A stretch of DNA of 64,000 nt from Caballeronia sp. INDeC2 (GCF_023631325.1 NZ_JALQDG010000031.1:186001-250000); one strand, 5' to 3'. Numbered from the stretch's first letter, positions 8,830 to 17,397 are shown. The notes: generated by a model not told the origin, from the letters alone. Program-made: numbers and translations.

Positions 8830-9216
8830 TCAATGCATGCGCCACGCGTGCTTTACCGCATCGATCACGGCGGCCTCGGTGCAAGTCATCACGCCGTCCG
8901 CGACCACGGCCGATTCGCAGAGCGTGAGCACGTCGCGCCGCATGCGTTCGTCGCGCACTTCTTCCGCGAGCTGTCGCACGACGCGTGGATCGACCCGACA
9001 CACGTCGTCCCACGTGAGAAAGGAACAACGCGTGAGGTCTTCGCAGACTTCGCGCACGACTTCATGCAACTCGCCTGCATGCAGCCCGAGCCGCGCATAG
9101 AAGCCGCGCCGTTCGAGCTCTTCGATTTCCGCACTGCCGATATGGCCGTCCGCGATCAGCGACATCACGACGATGCGCGCGGCCGCGCGGGGACTATCCG
9201 ATGGGTAGTGACGCAT
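8830..9216 (-). CDS. TerB-like protein
   Basis: A 128-residue, mainly helical acidic protein. The segment MSLIADGHIGSAEIEELE followed by a second acidic helix pair (ESAVVADGVMTCTEAAVID) resembles the repeated ADG-containing halves of TerB-like proteins associated with tellurite and general stress responses. A strong GAGGAGAAA ribosome site lies directly before the ATG at 9216, which fixes the start; the longer open frame to 9468 is not coding-like. It heads a likely operon with the stress protein and phoD genes. No other ter genes are visible. Confidence 0.75.
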   Translation of the reverse strand: MRHYPSDSPRAAARIVVMSLIADGHIGSAEIEELERRGFYARLGLHAGELHEVVREVCEDLTRCSFLTWDDVCRVDPRVVRQLAEEVRDERMRRDVLTLCESAVVADGVMTCTEAAVIDAVKHAWRMH

Positions 9217-9637
9217 GGCATTTCTCCTCGATGGAACGTCGTCAACGAAAGGCAGTGCGATGGTTTCGATGGGACCGCGCCGCCTGGATGCTTCGCATCG
9301 TAAGCGTGGAGAATGAGCATCGAATGAGCGTGTCGCGCATGGATCGATGTATGAGCAGACCGAACAACCGCGCTGCAAAGCGTTGGCCGGCGCACGACAG
9401 TTCGATTTTCTTCGCGCGCCTTCGTGCGCTGCCGGAGCCTTGCCGCACAAGGCCCGGACACGTTTCACCCAACGACTGGCATAGCCGATGCATAAGGCAT
9501 GGCCGTCGCGTCATGACTGCCTGCCACTGTTTGACGCGACCGGGCCGGCCGCCTCGTGCGCCGGCCCGTTCCTTCCGGCGCCGCGGCCTTCGTATCGCGA
9601 GTCACCGGCGGCACGCGCAGGCGCCAAGGAGATCACC
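9217..9637. other. Intergenic region with one strong hairpin
   Basis: About 420 bp without a convincing gene, between two divergent transcription units. It should hold the promoters of the TerB-like operon (minus) and of the lysis pair (plus). A perfect 9-bp stem (CGGGCCGGC and its complement, 9541-9549 and 9560-9568) with a 10-base loop lies about 70 bp before the endolysin start and is followed by TTCCTTCC; it could be a terminator-like or leader structure. No sigma-70 promoter stood out by eye. Confidence 0.4.
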
Positions 9638-10120
9638 ATGAACAATTTCGATGACGCTTTCGAAGCGCTGATCGGCAGCGAAGGCGGGTACTCGTTCCAT
9701 CCCGCGGACCCGGGCGGCGAAACGATGTGGGGCGTGACCGCGCGCGTCGCGCGCGGCTACGGTTATGCCGGCGCGATGAAGGACTTGCCGCTCGAACTCG
9801 CCAAGCGCATCGCCAAACAGAAGTACTGGGACCCGCTGCATCTCGACGAATTCGATCCGCGCGTCGCCTTCCAGATCTTCGATGCGAACTACAACGGCGG
9901 TCTCGTCGTGCTGTGGATGCAGAAGGCATCGGGCGCGAAGGAAGACGGCAAGTTCGGCCCCGATACGGTCGATGCCGTGAAAGCCGCCGATCCGATGCGC
10001 TTCGTCCTGCGCTTCATCGCGTATCGATTGCGTTATCTGAAGGGCCTGCATGCGTGGCCGACGTTCAGCCGCGGCTGGACCGACCGCATGGCGACGAATC
10101 TTCTTCTGGGAGCAGCATGA
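9638..10120 (+). CDS. GH108-family endolysin (phage-type N-acetylmuramidase)
   Basis: A 160-residue lysozyme-like protein. The N-terminal signature SEGGYSFHPADPGGETMWGV contains the catalytic Glu of the GH108 family in the EGGY turn, followed by the C-terminal peptidoglycan-binding part (GKFGPDTVDAVKAAD). No signal peptide is seen, as expected for an endolysin that needs a holin. An AAGGAGAT ribosome site precedes the ATG. The stop overlaps the start of the holin gene as ATGA, so the two are translationally coupled. No other phage genes surround the pair. Confidence 0.88.
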   Translation: MNNFDDAFEALIGSEGGYSFHPADPGGETMWGVTARVARGYGYAGAMKDLPLELAKRIAKQKYWDPLHLDEFDPRVAFQIFDANYNGGLVVLWMQKASGAKEDGKFGPDTVDAVKAADPMRFVLRFIAYRLRYLKGLHAWPTFSRGWTDRMATNLLLGAA

Positions 10121-10809
10121 TGGACTGGACGAAAGTGGCGGCAAGCATCGGCGCCAAGGCGCCTCTTCTCGCGGGTCTCATCGGCGGGCCGGTCGGGCTC
10201 GGCGTGACGACGGCGGCCGCGATCATCTCGCATGCGCTCGGCACGCCGAGCGATCCGGATGTCGTCGAGACCGCGCTCAACGATCCCGCCGCGCTCGACA
10301 AGATCAGTCAGGCGGAAAGCGCGAATTCGTTGCAGTTGCAACAACTGGTGGTCGCGGCGGCGCAGGCGCGCCTGTCGTTCGAAGCGGACATGGCGCGCAT
10401 TGCGGCGGGCGACCGTGCCGATGCGCGCGCAATGGGCATCGCGAACAAGGACTGGGTGCCGAAGGTCCTCGCGATGTGCGTCACGGGCGGCTTCTTCGGC
10501 ATCCTGCTGTTGATGGCGCTTCGTGCGTTGCCCGAGGCGAATCGCGATCTCGTGAACGTCGTGGTCGGCGCGCTCGGGACCGCGTGGATCAGCATCATCG
10601 GGTATTACTTCGGGACGTCGGCGGGCTCGATGCGCAAGACCGAACTGCTCGCGCAACCGAGCGTGCCGATCACGCCGGAGACAGCCGTCACGTTGCGCGA
10701 TCCCGCGCCGGCGACGGCCACGCGCGATCAGTCCGGCGCGAACGCCGATCATGCGCCGCGCGCATTCATCCCGGGCGGACAAGGCCCGATCTTCACGGGC
10801 GCGTCGTGA
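10117..10809 (+). CDS. Three-TM holin-like protein (GTA holin type)
   Basis: A 230-residue protein with one hydrophobic segment near the N-terminus (about 14-38, LAGLIGGPVGLGVTTAAAII), two closely spaced segments in the middle (about 112-134 and 143-168, FFGILLLMAL and VNVVVGALGTAWISIIGYYF), and a soluble C-terminal tail. This pattern matches the 3-TM holin family used by gene transfer agents and some prophages to release particles. It overlaps the endolysin stop by 4 bp (ATGA); the second Met at 10120 is an equally possible start. Its only neighbour of phage type is the endolysin. Confidence 0.78.
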   Translation: MMDWTKVAASIGAKAPLLAGLIGGPVGLGVTTAAAIISHALGTPSDPDVVETALNDPAALDKISQAESANSLQLQQLVVAAAQARLSFEADMARIAAGDRADARAMGIANKDWVPKVLAMCVTGGFFGILLLMALRALPEANRDLVNVVVGALGTAWISIIGYYFGTSAGSMRKTELLAQPSVPITPETAVTLRDPAPATATRDQSGANADHAPRAFIPGGQGPIFTGAS

Positions 10810-10820
10810 ACTTCTTCGCG

Positions 10821-11357
10821 TCAAAGTCCGGTTCGCGGATCGTAGGGACGCGCCGGATGATGCGCGATGTTCTCGAACTGCGGCCGGATCGCATCGCTGA
10901 AGGTGGTCTTCTGCTGATCGTTCAGGCTGCCGTAGAACTTGAGCCACGCTTTCGCGGATTGCTCCGATAACGGCGCGTCCTGCTGACGGATCTTCTGGTC
11001 CATCGCGTGCAGCGCGGGGAGATCGAGGATCGGCTGCTTGAGCATCGTCTGCATGCGCGCCTGCATCTGGTCCGCGTTCATGCGCTCGGATGAATGGCTC
11101 TCGCGCATGGCGTCGAGCGCGGCTTGCCATTGCACTTCCTGATCGGCCGTGAGGTTCAGTTGACCGTGCAGCGTGCGCATGTCGAGCGGCTGTGGGTGAA
11201 CGGCTGCGCTGTTATCCATCGGCAGCGCCTGTGCGTAGACCGGCGCGGAGCCGAGCCCGAGCGAGAGCGCGGTGACGATGCTTACCGCCGAGAGTTTGAG
11301 AAGCAGGCCGGTGCGTTGTGCCTTGCGCGAGTTCGCCGATGCGTTGAGCTGAGTCAT
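10821..11357 (-). CDS. Spy/CpxP-like periplasmic protein (LTxxQ type)
   Basis: A 178-residue protein with a signal peptide (hydrophobic stretch LLLKLSAVSIVTALSLGLG ending at APVYAQA) and a helical mature part. The two segments LNLTADQEVQW and LNDQQKTTF are variants of the LTxxQ motif of Spy/CpxP-type envelope-stress chaperones. A GGGAAC ribosome site precedes the ATG at 11357. The frame is open upstream to 11591 but that part overlaps the iteron-like repeats and is not conserved-looking. It converges on the holin gene with 11 bp between stops. Confidence 0.75.
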   Translation of the reverse strand: MTQLNASANSRKAQRTGLLLKLSAVSIVTALSLGLGSAPVYAQALPMDNSAAVHPQPLDMRTLHGQLNLTADQEVQWQAALDAMRESHSSERMNADQMQARMQTMLKQPILDLPALHAMDQKIRQQDAPLSEQSAKAWLKFYGSLNDQQKTTFSDAIRPQFENIAHHPARPYDPRTGL

Positions 11358-11450
11358 TTCGTTCCCCTTTCCTCTGTCGATGTCCGATGTGGTTGACCGG
11401 GTTTGTCGCGGTAACCATGGAAAGGAGTGTAGGGAGGGGGAATTAGGGGA

Positions 11451-11570
11451 AAGTGAGGGCGTTCGGCCCTCCCGAAAACCCTCACCTCTGGAGCGTCGGC
11501 CCTCGCCGAAAAGCCTTTGAAACACGGGCTTCGGGCACGTCCGAACCGCATGTTCCCGAAAACCCTCACC
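11451..11570. repeat. Distal iteron cluster matching the replication-origin repeats
   Basis: Two exact copies of TCCCGAAAACCCTCACC (11470-11486 and 11554-11570, minus orientation) are the reverse complement of the origin consensus GGTGAGnnTTTnCGGGA. Three partial copies lie between and beside them: GTGAGGGCGTTCGG at 11452-11465 (plus), GCCGAAAAGCCT at 11505-11516 (minus), and ACGGGCTTCGGG at 11524-11535 (plus). The first plus copy and the first minus copy form a head-to-head inverted repeat. The cluster sits in the 234-bp gap between the Spy-like and IclR genes, 27 kb from the origin iterons. Confidence 0.75.
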
Positions 11571-11591
11571 TTCACGCTGAACACGACCCAA

Positions 11592-12359
11592 CTAGATCAC
11601 ATTCAACATCGACAACGCCGTCTCCTGCAACGGATGCAACACGCGGGCAAGCGCGGCCGCGCCCGTCTCCTTTCCGATCGGCATGTTCGCCGACAACGCC
11701 GCCACCACCTCACCGTGCCGGTTCTTCATTGGCACTGCGATGCCGCGCACGCCCATCTGCAATTGCTGCTCGATCTCGACGTAGCCGTCGACCCTCGCCT
11801 GCCGGATCTTTTCGTAGAGCCTTTCCTTGTTGGTGATCGTGAGCGGCGTGAAGGGCTTGAACTCGGTCGCGTCGAGCCAGCCGCGCACCGATGTCTCGTC
11901 CATGTAAGCGAGCATCGCGATGCCGCCCGACATCAGCGCGGCCGGCACGCGCGCGCCGAGCACGAAGCCCGTCGTCATCACGCGCGTGGAGCCGTTGCGC
12001 GCGATGATCACGAGATCCCAGTCGTCGAGCACGCTCACGTACACCGATTCGTGGATCAACGCGCTCAACTGCTGCAAGTAAGGCTGCACGATGCGCGGCA
12101 GCCGCGCCGATTCGAAATACGACCAGCCCATGCGCAGCACGCGCGGCGTGAGATTGAAGAGCTTGCCGTCGGTCTGCACGTAGCCGAGATGCGCGAGCGT
12201 CAGGAGATAGCGGCGCGCCGCCGTGCGCGTGAGGCCGGTGCGCATCGCGGCTTGTGTAGGCGTCATGCGCGCGTGCTGATCGTCGAAGGCTTCGAGGATC
12301 GCGAGACCCTTTTCGAGACCGGCGATCCAGTCGCGTTTGTCGAGTTCCGGTTTAGTCAT
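11592..12359 (-). CDS. IclR-family transcriptional regulator (PcaR-like)
   Basis: A 255-residue regulator with an N-terminal winged helix (about 12-72, recognition part MTPTQAAMRTGLTRTAARRYLLTL) and a C-terminal GAF-like effector domain (ISVSVLDDWDLV-type strand, then GGIAMLAYMDETSV). The layout is that of PcaR/PobR-type regulators of aromatic-acid uptake and catabolism. It is divergent from an MHS-family transporter gene with 266 bp between starts, so it very likely controls that transporter in response to its substrate. Confidence 0.9.
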   Translation of the reverse strand: MTKPELDKRDWIAGLEKGLAILEAFDDQHARMTPTQAAMRTGLTRTAARRYLLTLAHLGYVQTDGKLFNLTPRVLRMGWSYFESARLPRIVQPYLQQLSALIHESVYVSVLDDWDLVIIARNGSTRVMTTGFVLGARVPAALMSGGIAMLAYMDETSVRGWLDATEFKPFTPLTITNKERLYEKIRQARVDGYVEIEQQLQMGVRGIAVPMKNRHGEVVAALSANMPIGKETGAAALARVLHPLQETALSMLNVI

Positions 12360-12625
12360 GCTGACATGTCTGTTTAGTTATGGAACGCGCGGTGTTTCGG
12401 CGCTCGACGAAGCCATTTGCTAGTGCTAACCCCCAAAGTGATCGATTATCGGACACACGCGTGCGATAATCGCGCAAAATTTATCATAAATCGTTGATGG
12501 AAAGGGGTTGCGCTCTTATTCTCCAATCACTCTCAGAGCGACGCGCAATTCAGATGTTCCGAATGCCCGCCGCTCGGCCAGGTTTCAGGCTCAACTCCAT
12601 AAACCCATTGTTCGGAGACATCTAC

Positions 12626-14035
12626 ATGGCTAGCCCTAAGGAAGACGCGCACGGCGGCCGCCAGGCGAAAAAAGCGACCGCGAGCGGTTGGATCGGCTCG
12701 GCGCTGGAGTACTACGACTTCTTCATTTACGCCCAGGCAGCAGCGCTTATTTTCCCGCAGTTGTTCTTCCCGTCGGGTAATCCGAAGGTCGCCATCATCG
12801 CGTCGCTCGCGACGTACGGCGTGGGTTACGTCGCCCGTCCGATCGGCGCATTCGTGCTCGGCCATCTGGGCGATACGCACGGCCGCAAGAACGTGCTGCT
12901 CATCTGCATGTTCCTGATGGGTTTCTCGACGATGGCCGTCGGTCTCCTGCCGACGTATCACAGCGTCGGCATGCTCGCACCGGCGTTGCTCGTCGTCTTG
13001 CGCCTGATTCAGGGCTTCGCGGTGGCCGGTGAAATCTCCGGCGCAAGCTCGATGATTCTGGAGCACGCACCGTTCGGACGCCGCGGCTATTACGCGAGCT
13101 TCACGCTGCAAGGCGTGCAGGCCGGCCAGATTCTCGCCGCCGCCGTGTTCCTGCCGCTCGCCACGTTCATGCCGGAAGACATGTTCAACTCCTGGGGCTG
13201 GCGCGTGCCGTTCCTGCTGTCGGCGTTCGTGCTGGTCGCGGGCTACATCATCCGGAAGGAAGTGCACGAAACGCCGGCGTTCACGTCCGAAGAATCGCAC
13301 GGCGGTCTGCCGAAATCGCCGATCAAGGAAGCGTTCGCCAACAGCACGCCCGACATGATCCGCGTCGTCTGCATGGCGCTGATGAACGTGATTCCCGTCG
13401 TCGCGACGATCTTCGGTGCGGCGTATGCGGTGCAGGCTTCGTATGGCATCGGCTTTCACAAGAGCGTGTACTTGTGGATTCCGGTCGTCGGCAACGTCGT
13501 CGCGGTGCTGGTGATTCCGTTCGTCGGCAATCTGTCGGACAAGATCGGCCGTCGCCCGATGATGATCGGCGGCTCGCTCGTCTCCGGCCTGCTGGCGTTC
13601 GCGTATCTCTATGCAATCAGCATCCACAGCGTGCCGCTCGCGTTCCTGATGTCGCTCTTGATGTGGGGCGTCGTGTATCAAGGCTATAACGCGATCTTCC
13701 CGAGCTTCTATCCGGAACTGTTCCCGACCCGCTCGCGTGTTTCGGCGATGGCGATCGCGCAGAACATCGGCACCACGATCACCGCGCTTCTGCCCGCTCT
13801 CTTCGCCGCGGTCGCGCCCCCGGGATCGAACAACATCCCGCTGACGGTCGGCGCGATCGCGTTCGGCGTGACGATCATCGCGGCGATCGCGGCTTACTCG
13901 GCGCGTGAGACGTATCGCATCCGCCTGAACGATCTGGGCAAGAAGGACGCCGTGCCAATGAGCGAGCAGGAATATGAACGTCTGCGCGCCGATTCGATGT
14001 CCGTGGATAAGGTCGCGAAGGCGCACCACGCATAA
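12626..14035 (+). CDS. MHS-family MFS transporter (metabolite:H+ symporter)
   Basis: A 469-residue, 12-helix transporter. Family signs are the early SALEYYDFFIYAQAAALIFPQLFF segment, the loop GHLGDTHGRKNVLL between helices 2 and 3, QGFAVAGEISGASSMILEHAP, and the second-half loop GNLSDKIGRRPMM. MHS transporters carry organic acids such as shikimate, alpha-ketoglutarate, citrate or aromatic acids. The start is set by a GGAGA ribosome site before ATG at 12626. It is divergent from a PcaR-like IclR gene, which suggests an aromatic or dicarboxylic acid as substrate. A strong terminator follows. Confidence 0.9.
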   Translation: MASPKEDAHGGRQAKKATASGWIGSALEYYDFFIYAQAAALIFPQLFFPSGNPKVAIIASLATYGVGYVARPIGAFVLGHLGDTHGRKNVLLICMFLMGFSTMAVGLLPTYHSVGMLAPALLVVLRLIQGFAVAGEISGASSMILEHAPFGRRGYYASFTLQGVQAGQILAAAVFLPLATFMPEDMFNSWGWRVPFLLSAFVLVAGYIIRKEVHETPAFTSEESHGGLPKSPIKEAFANSTPDMIRVVCMALMNVIPVVATIFGAAYAVQASYGIGFHKSVYLWIPVVGNVVAVLVIPFVGNLSDKIGRRPMMIGGSLVSGLLAFAYLYAISIHSVPLAFLMSLLMWGVVYQGYNAIFPSFYPELFPTRSRVSAMAIAQNIGTTITALLPALFAAVAPPGSNNIPLTVGAIAFGVTIIAAIAAYSARETYRIRLNDLGKKDAVPMSEQEYERLRADSMSVDKVAKAHHA

Positions 14036-14067
14036 CGTATCGGGTTGGCCGTGTTGGAGTGATTTGC

Positions 14068-14092
14068 CGGGCCCTTCGGGGCCCGTTTTTTT
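14068..14092 (+). terminator. Intrinsic terminator after the MHS transporter
   Basis: A perfect 7-bp stem CGGGCCC/GGGCCCG with a TTCG tetraloop followed directly by seven T. This is a textbook rho-independent terminator 33 bp after the transporter stop. Confidence 0.93.
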
Positions 14093-14175
14093 ATTGCGCG
14101 TCCGGTTAGTGTCCGCGCCTGCGCCGCGCATCGCGATAACATGAATGCCCTCTCACCCATGACGCGGAGGCATGA

Positions 14176-15090
14176 ATGGCCGGCTTCAACGAACGCATCC
14201 TCAACGGCATCGGCGTGTTCGCCGCGATTGTCGATGCGGGCACCTTCGCCGCGGCGGGCGATCGTCTCGGCATGTCGCAGCCCGGTGTGAGCCGCGCGAT
14301 CGCGCGTCTCGAAGCGCGCCTGAAGATCCGTCTCTTCGACCGCACCACGCGCAGCGTGTCGCTCACCGACGACGGCCGGCGTTTCTTCGAGCACGTCATG
14401 CCGCATCTCGCGGGACTGGAGGAAGCCGCGGCGAGCGCATCGGAGGGCGCGACGGCCGTGCGCGGCCGCCTGCGCGTGAACATCGATCCGATCTTCTCGC
14501 GGCTCTTGCTCGGCCCCAAGCTCGATGCGTTCCTGAGCGCGCACCCCGAACTGCAACTGGAGCTCATTACGAGCGACCGTCTCGGCGACATCATCGCGGA
14601 CGGCTTCGACCTCGCCGTGCGCTTCGGCGAGCCGCGCGATTCGAGCCTCGTCGCGCGCAAGCTGCTCGATACGCCGGTGCGCACTGTCGCCGCGCCTTCG
14701 TACATCGCGCGGCACGGCAAGCCCGCGACGCCGCAGGCGCTCGCCGACAACACGCACACGTGCATCGAGTTTCGCGATCCCGAAACGGGGCGGCCGTTCG
14801 CGTGGGAGTTTCATCGCAAGAAGAAGCGCCTGACCGTGCAGACGCGCGGCCGTCTCACCCTCAACGATCCCGCCACGATGCTGAGCACGATTCTCTCGGG
14901 CTATGGCATCGCGCAGATTCTGCTGCTCGGCCACGAACACCTGATCGCCGATGGCAAGCTCGTCGATCTCTTTCCCGACTGGCCCGACGAGCGCTTTCCG
15001 CTCTATGCGTTTTATCCGTCGCGGCACCATCCGCCGGCGAAGACGCGCGCGTTTCTCGATCTCGTCATCGCGTTGACGGGCGCGAGCTGA
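14176..15090 (+). CDS. LysR-family transcriptional regulator
   Basis: A 304-residue LysR protein. The N-terminal winged helix-turn-helix (GTFAAAGDRLGMSQPGVSRAIARLE, about residues 22-46) and the effector domain (from about residue 92) have normal spacing. The C-terminal half contains WEFHRKKKRLTVQTRGRLTLNDP, typical of the CrgA/DmlR-like group. It has no obvious divergent partner: the gene before it is the terminated MHS transporter on the same strand and a GNAT remnant lies head-on downstream. Its target cannot be inferred. Confidence 0.9.
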   Translation: MAGFNERILNGIGVFAAIVDAGTFAAAGDRLGMSQPGVSRAIARLEARLKIRLFDRTTRSVSLTDDGRRFFEHVMPHLAGLEEAAASASEGATAVRGRLRVNIDPIFSRLLLGPKLDAFLSAHPELQLELITSDRLGDIIADGFDLAVRFGEPRDSSLVARKLLDTPVRTVAAPSYIARHGKPATPQALADNTHTCIEFRDPETGRPFAWEFHRKKKRLTVQTRGRLTLNDPATMLSTILSGYGIAQILLLGHEHLIADGKLVDLFPDWPDERFPLYAFYPSRHHPPAKTRAFLDLVIALTGAS

Positions 15091-15099
15091 CGCGACGCG

Positions 15100-15315
15100 T
15101 CAACGCAATGCTTTCTCGAACCAGTGATCCGCATAAGGCTCGTCGCTGAACGCGGCAACCTCCACATAACCCGATCGCCGATATAGTCCGACGGCCTGCG
15201 TCAGCGCCTTGTTGGTTTCGAGACGCAGGACTTCAGCGCCGCTTCGACGCGCGTGCCGTTCGGCCTCTTGGAGCAATCGCCGTCCGACGCCCAGTCCGCG
15301 AGCGTCAATCCGAAT
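15100..15315 (-). pseudogene. Remnant of a GNAT N-acetyltransferase gene (3' half only)
   Basis: On the minus strand the frame from 15315 down to the stop at 15100 encodes about 70 residues beginning IRIDARGLGVGRRLLQEAE and ending in DHWFEKALR. RGLGVGRRLL is the acetyl-CoA-binding R/QxxGxG/A loop of GNAT enzymes and ALTQAVGLYRRSGYVEV is the usual downstream segment. The N-terminal half is missing and there is no start codon; the frame runs straight up into the stop codon of the AraC gene. The acetyltransferase was probably cut during the rearrangement that placed the AraC gene here. Confidence 0.8.
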
Positions 15316-16332
15316 TCATGCCTGCGCTTGTGTCATGGCTTCTATGCGGCTCTTCTCGCGACGCCACGTTGCGGGCGGCTTGCCGACGAGACGCTTGAAC
15401 GCGCGTATGAACGCCGCTTCGGAGGCGTAGCCGACGTCCTGCGCCACGGCCGCGATCGTCGAATTCGTGTTGCGCAGCAGTCCGGCCGCGACCTGCATGC
15501 GCCAGTTGACGAGATATTGCATCGGCGGCAGGCCGATCATGTCGACGAAACGCTCGTGCAATGCCGAGCGCGACAGACCCACGCGCTCGCCCAGCTCTTC
15601 GACCGTCCAGTCATGCGCGGGCGCGTCGTGCATGACGGCGAGCGCGCGGCCGACGAACCGATCGCGCAAGCCCGCGAGCCAGCCGCGACTTTCGTCGGGG
15701 AGGACATCGACATAACGGCGCACGGCATCGACGAACATCATTTCGCTCATGCGTTCGAGCATCGCCTCGCCGCCCGGCCGCTTGTGGCGCGATTCCAGCA
15801 CGGCCTGCTGCATGAAGTGATTGATCCAGCCCTGCGTACCCGTCTCCTTCAGATGCAAGAGCCGCGGCAACGTCGCGATCAGCGGATTGAACGGACGCAG
15901 ATCGCAGCCGAGAAAGCCGCATACGAGCATCGTTTCGTATGAATCGCCGGGACAGGGATCGTCGCGCGCTTCGACCGCGTCGTAGGTGAGCGTGAAGGGC
16001 AACTGGTCGATCTTCGCCGAGAGCGCGGTCACGTCCACTTCGGCGCGAATGCCGGGGGCGCTCGAGATCACGTGCGCGTCGCCATGCGGAAACACGATGA
16101 TGTCGCCGCTCGCAAGCCGCACCGGCGCTTCGCCGACGATCGCGCCCCAGCAGTTGCCGTGCGTCACGACGTGATACTCCATCACGTGCTCGCATTCCGG
16201 CATGACGATGCTCGCGATATCGCGCGCGGGCGGCGCCTCCGCGGCCCAGCTGCGATTGCCGCTCACGTGAAAGAAGAGCGCGCCTCGCAGGCGCACCGTG
16301 CGCAGCACATCGGAAAGGATGTCGTGACTCAT
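15316..16332 (-). CDS. AraC-family regulator with N-terminal cupin
   Basis: A 338-residue regulator. The N-terminal cupin-type domain (LSDVLRTVRLRGALFFHVSG start, then GDIIVFPHGDAHV) is followed by a C-terminal double helix-turn-helix of AraC type (about 230-330, with AHDWTVEELGERVGLSRSALHERFVDMIG and TIAAVAQDVGYASEAAFIRAFKR). The start at 16332 fits the family N-terminus and is preceded by GGGAG. It is divergent from a methyltransferase gene with 172 bp between starts. The C-terminal stop is in frame with a broken GNAT gene behind it. Confidence 0.9.
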   Translation of the reverse strand: MSHDILSDVLRTVRLRGALFFHVSGNRSWAAEAPPARDIASIVMPECEHVMEYHVVTHGNCWGAIVGEAPVRLASGDIIVFPHGDAHVISSAPGIRAEVDVTALSAKIDQLPFTLTYDAVEARDDPCPGDSYETMLVCGFLGCDLRPFNPLIATLPRLLHLKETGTQGWINHFMQQAVLESRHKRPGGEAMLERMSEMMFVDAVRRYVDVLPDESRGWLAGLRDRFVGRALAVMHDAPAHDWTVEELGERVGLSRSALHERFVDMIGLPPMQYLVNWRMQVAAGLLRNTNSTIAAVAQDVGYASEAAFIRAFKRLVGKPPATWRREKSRIEAMTQAQA

Positions 16333-16504
16333 GTCGGCTCCCGCGTTCGAAAGCATCGCCGTGACGCGGCGCGAAGACGAAGCGGACGAACGGGCAATTC
16401 GCGGCGACTCGCGGACAGGCGTCGAAGCGATGGTAACGGGATACTGCCCGTGCCCGCCATCAGGGCGACGCTGGACACATCATTCGGAAACTGGAGAAGC
16501 AACC

Positions 16505-17356
16505 ATGCATGCGTTGAATACATCCGCGGTTCGCGACGAGCCGATCACGCCGCAACCCGACTTCGCCGCGATCAAGTCCCGGCAGCAGGCCACCTGGGCA
16601 AGCGGAGACTTTGCGGTGATCGGCACGACGTTGCAGATCGTGGGCGAGATGCTTGCCGAAGCGATCGACGTGCGCGCCGGCGAACACGTGCTCGATATCG
16701 CCGCCGGCAACGGCAATGCGACGCTCGCCGCCGCGCGACGCTTCGCCCACGTGACATCGACCGACTACGTGCCCGCGTTGCTCGAAAAGGGCCGTGCGCG
16801 CGCGAATGCCGATGGGCTCGCCGTCGACTTCAAAGTAGCCGATGCGGAAGACCTGCCCTTCGACGACGGCAGCTTCGATGTCGTGCTATCGACGTTCGGC
16901 GCGATGTTCACGCCCGATCACAAGCGTCCCGCGAGCGAGATGCTGCGTGTGGCGAAGAGCGGCGGGCGCATCGGCATGGCGAACTGGACGCCCGAAGGTT
17001 TCATCGGCCAATTGTTCAAGATCATCGGCGCTTACGTGCCGCCGCCCGCGGGACTGCAATCACCCGCGCTCTGGGGCACGGAGCCGCATCTCGTCGCGCT
17101 GTTCGGCGCAGAAGCCGCCGATATCCGTTGTGTGCGCAAGCACTTCAACATGCGCTATGAATCGAGCGCGCACTGGATTCAGGTGTTCCGCGATTTTTAC
17201 GGACCGGTGCATCGCGCGTTCGCCGCGCTCGACTCCGCTAAGCAGGCGGATCTCGAACGCGATATCACCGCACTGCTCGAACGTTGCAATGTGGCGGGAA
17301 CGTCGTCGCTCGTGGTGCCGAGCGAGTACATGGAAGTCGTGATCGTCAAGCGTTGA
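16505..17356 (+). CDS. SAM-dependent methyltransferase (class I)
   Basis: A 283-residue methyltransferase. The Rossmann-fold SAM loop reads VLDIAAGNGNATLAAARR (about residues 62-79), followed by the acidic strand end STDYVP and DLPFDDGSFDVVLSTFGAMF, which matches motifs II-III of UbiE/COQ5-like small-molecule methyltransferases. A GGAG ribosome site precedes the ATG at 16505. It is divergent from the AraC-cupin gene, which probably controls it. The substrate is unknown. Confidence 0.88.
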   Translation: MHALNTSAVRDEPITPQPDFAAIKSRQQATWASGDFAVIGTTLQIVGEMLAEAIDVRAGEHVLDIAAGNGNATLAAARRFAHVTSTDYVPALLEKGRARANADGLAVDFKVADAEDLPFDDGSFDVVLSTFGAMFTPDHKRPASEMLRVAKSGGRIGMANWTPEGFIGQLFKIIGAYVPPPAGLQSPALWGTEPHLVALFGAEAADIRCVRKHFNMRYESSAHWIQVFRDFYGPVHRAFAALDSAKQADLERDITALLERCNVAGTSSLVVPSEYMEVVIVKR

Positions 17357-17357
17357 C

Positions 17358-17389
17358 CGCGATGCACGCGCGCCGGCGTGTGCATCGCG
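17358..17389. terminator. Hairpin between convergent methyltransferase and oxidoreductase genes
   Basis: A perfect 10-bp stem, CGCGATGCAC at 17358-17367 with its complement at 17380-17389, in the 41-bp gap between two gene ends facing each other. No T-run follows on either strand. Likely a two-way transcription stop or mRNA-end structure. Confidence 0.5.
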
Positions 17390-17397
17390 TCGGCGAC

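Noticed and set aside
9217..9637. Possible small gene before the endolysin
   Set aside because: Open frames here have no ribosome site at a start, show no coding-type third-position bias, and give Arg-rich low-quality protein.
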